A DNA stretch of 36,884 bases from Crocosphaera sp. (GTDB lineage: Bacteria > Cyanobacteriota > Cyanobacteriia > Cyanobacteriales > Microcystaceae): NCBI GenBank assembly GCA_030064935.1, contig JASJEA010000014.1:1-36884 (forward strand), read 5' to 3'. Both the position numbers and the translations under genes were made by a program. Under the pieces are notes generated by a model. It did not search any database. It saw nothing but the letters and a program-made list of their open reading frames with translations, and was not told the DNA's origin. Of this stretch, positions 35,170 through 36,884 are shown one piece after another (the stretch's first letter is position 1; each line of letters starts with the position of its first letter).

Positions 35170-36261
35170 ATGTTAGTTAAAATCAGACAATGGCTAAGAG
35201 AGAAAATTCCCAGAGTTCCTCCTGATATGCGGGAAAAATTGCGCCAAGAACTTCTTCAAGAGGCTGAACTAGATACGGATTTTTTAGTTTTAACAGTTAG
35301 TTCTTGCTTGATTGCCAGTTTAGGACTGCTGATGAATAGTGCGGCTGTAATCATTGGGGCAATGTTAATTGCGCCTTTAATGTTGCCTTTGCGGGGTTTA
35401 GCATTGGGGGTATTAGATACTGATCGCATCTTAGTCAAAGCAAGTTTGGGAACCTTAGTTATAGGAACAATGATGGCTGTACTGATGTCCGGCATCGTAG
35501 GCAATATTTTTGGGCTAACAGAAGCTTCCTTTGGGTCAGAAATTTTTGCTAGAACTGAACCAAATCTTGCTGATCTAGCCGTAGCGGTGGTGGCAGGGGG
35601 AATCAGTGGGTTTGCCAAAATTCGCCGTAAACTCAGTGATGCTTTGGCAGGAACAGCTATTTCTGTGGCGTTGATGCCCCCTTTATGTGTGGTTGGTATT
35701 TCTTTGGCTCAACAGTCATTTGGGTTAGCTAGTGGTGCGTTTTTGTTGTATTTAACGAATCTTTTAGGTATTACTTTGTCTTGTATTATTATTTTTATTT
35801 TAGGGGGTTATTATGTTAGTTACAATCAAACCAGTCAAGCTTTGAGTGGATTTGTTGTCATGACGGGAATTTTAGTCTTTCCTTTGTTTATCAGTTTTGG
35901 TAATCTACTGCAACAAGAAAGACTTCAAGGACAAATTAAAAATCTTCTCCAAAATAAAACAGTTACGGTAGGACAACAGAGTGAATTAGTTGACTTAAGC
36001 GTTCAATGGCCAAGTTTTCCCTGGAGTAAGGACTATCCAATTATCTTGGTGACGGTCCAGGAAAATGAGAAAAATCCTATTACCCCGACTCAGGTTCGTT
36101 TAGTGGAACAATTAATTGAAAAAGATTTGGGCCAAAAGTTTAAACTGGTGTTGCGTGTGAGTCAGGTGCGAGAAGTGGTGGCTGATTATGAACTTCCTTT
36201 ATCCACACCGTTATTGTTAGGTCCAGTTTCTCCCTCTCCCATTTCGCCATTCTCTGAGTGA
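35170..36261 (+). CDS. DUF389 family membrane protein
   Basis: A 363-residue protein with a cytoplasmic N-terminus, about six membrane helices between residues 40 and 250, and a soluble C-terminal domain. The DUF389 signature is clear: LTVSSCLIASLGLLMNSAAV, IIGAMLIAPLMLPLRGLALG, AGGISGFAKIRRKLSDALAG and AISVALMPPLCVVGISL. The function of DUF389 proteins is not established. ATG 35170 is used and has only a weak GAGG upstream. The 263-base gap before it holds an AT-rich -10-like ATAATATAAAAG stretch near 35070 but nothing certain. It stands alone; nothing follows for over 600 bases. Confidence 0.92.
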   Translation: MLVKIRQWLREKIPRVPPDMREKLRQELLQEAELDTDFLVLTVSSCLIASLGLLMNSAAVIIGAMLIAPLMLPLRGLALGVLDTDRILVKASLGTLVIGTMMAVLMSGIVGNIFGLTEASFGSEIFARTEPNLADLAVAVVAGGISGFAKIRRKLSDALAGTAISVALMPPLCVVGISLAQQSFGLASGAFLLYLTNLLGITLSCIIIFILGGYYVSYNQTSQALSGFVVMTGILVFPLFISFGNLLQQERLQGQIKNLLQNKTVTVGQQSELVDLSVQWPSFPWSKDYPIILVTVQENEKNPITPTQVRLVEQLIEKDLGQKFKLVLRVSQVREVVADYELPLSTPLLLGPVSPSPISPFSE

Positions 36262-36388
36262 AAGCAGTTTTTGCTTATGAACTGACATATGTTCTGTTTC
36301 GGCTTGCTTAATTGTTCTTAATATTGAACTATGATAAATATTAAAAAAATCAGTAATAATACTGGTAAAAAAAGTCATAGAAAATAAA

Positions 36389-36480
36389 GTTTTCAAATTC
36401 GTAGTAAGAGAGCAAATTTATCTCAAGTATAGACAAAACATAAATTCGTTAGTAATACGGTCTTAAAAGTACAATAAAAT
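36389..36480. repeat. Copy 1 of a ~90-bp direct repeat in an AT-rich gene-free region
   Basis: Begins GTTTTCAAATTCG and ends with CGGTCTTAAAA then GTACAATAAAA; a second copy starts 400 bases later. The two ends are well conserved between copies, the middle is not. Within the copy, AAATTCGTAGTAA and AAATTCGTTAGTAA form a smaller internal repeat. The surrounding 36262-36884 stretch has no gene, tRNA or clear promoter that I can see. Confidence 0.8.
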
Positions 36481-36788
36481 TTTATACTTTAACCAATAAT
36501 ACTGTTTTCAAATGTTAATACTTTATGTTAATTATTAGTTTTTGGAAAATTTTTAATAATCTCTATACTACTTAACATGATGTTTGTAAAAATTCAGTAT
36601 ATATTATGATGAGAAAATACGTATAAAATTATGGTTTAGCTGACTTAATCAGACTATTGTAATTAAGTAAAACCCCTTGTTAATAGTCATCTTCAAACCT
36701 AAAGTTTATGTTCAAATCTTAAGAAATGATCCGCAATTATACTGACAAATAGAAGTTATGAAAATATGTAAATTTAATGGAAAACAAG

Positions 36789-36884
36789 GTTTTCAAATTC
36801 GCAATAAGATACTTATTTTATATAAATTTTAGAGAGGAAAAACATAAATTCGTTGGAAATACGGTCTTAAAAATACAATAAAAA
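36789..36884. repeat. Copy 2 of the ~90-bp direct repeat (reaches the window edge)
   Basis: Begins GTTTTCAAATTCG and carries AACATAAATTCGTT followed by ATACGGTCTTAAAA and TACAATAAAA at the very end of the window. The right boundary is not visible, so the unit may be longer. The block is AT-rich and non-coding on both strands. Confidence 0.8.

Noticed and set aside
36389-36884. Right-end repeats as a CRISPR array
   Set aside because: Only two copies, about 400 bases apart, with diverged interiors and no cas genes.

Overview
The window looks like a chromosomal segment of an AT-rich cyanobacterium. It carries psb27 (photosystem II assembly), cyanobacterial DUF1830, DUF4079 and DUF29 genes, a DASH cryptochrome, an NtcA-type promoter, and repeated HIP1 octamers (GCGATCGC, e.g. 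near 4893, 8282, 8946, 16207, 16634, 21673, 29122, 32141 and 33881). A Crocosphaera/Cyanothece-like unicellular genus is my inference; nothing here fixes the species.

Layout. 1-1933: a NACHT NTPase with an N-terminal helix-turn-helix, cut by the left edge. 2303-6043: a hybrid histidine kinase (HisKA-HATPase-REC-REC-Hpt) followed by a REC-GAF response regulator. 6048-9100: DASH cryptochrome and argJ on the minus strand, with an unlisted 52-codon gene between them behind a hairpin leader. 9436-9896: an NtcA-type promoter driving a DUF1830 gene. 10023-10460: a DUF4079-like membrane protein. 10470-15453: a minus-strand operon of a TPR-CHAT protease, a winged-helix protein and a three-helix membrane protein. 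15649-17111: a coiled-coil/TM protein that probably starts at ATT, then rlmN.

17132-23907 is the most unusual part: two very large, AT-rich, translationally coupled minus-strand genes. The upstream one (1026 aa) matches nothing I can name with certainty, but its last ~290 residues can be read as an RNase H/PIWI-like fold. The downstream one (1231 aa) is an SF2-type helicase/NTPase without DinG-type cysteines. The arrangement recalls pPIWI-RE plus helicase operons but is not a clear match. A truncated DUF29 gene lies just upstream, and the cassette sits between the housekeeping genes rlmN and valS.

24603-36261 is mostly ordinary: valS, a coiled-coil protein, rsmD, an HtrA-type protease, a TVP38/TMEM64 protein with mntP, psb27, an exported TPR protein, a thioredoxin-fold protein, a FetB-like permease, a small conserved protein and a DUF389 membrane protein. 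The last 620 bases are gene-poor and hold a ~90-bp element repeated about 400 bp apart.

Taken together, three islands with defence-associated architectures (NACHT, TPR-CHAT operon, helicase plus large partner) are interleaved with core genes. A role in defence is inference. No tRNA, rRNA, insertion sequence or CRISPR array was seen.
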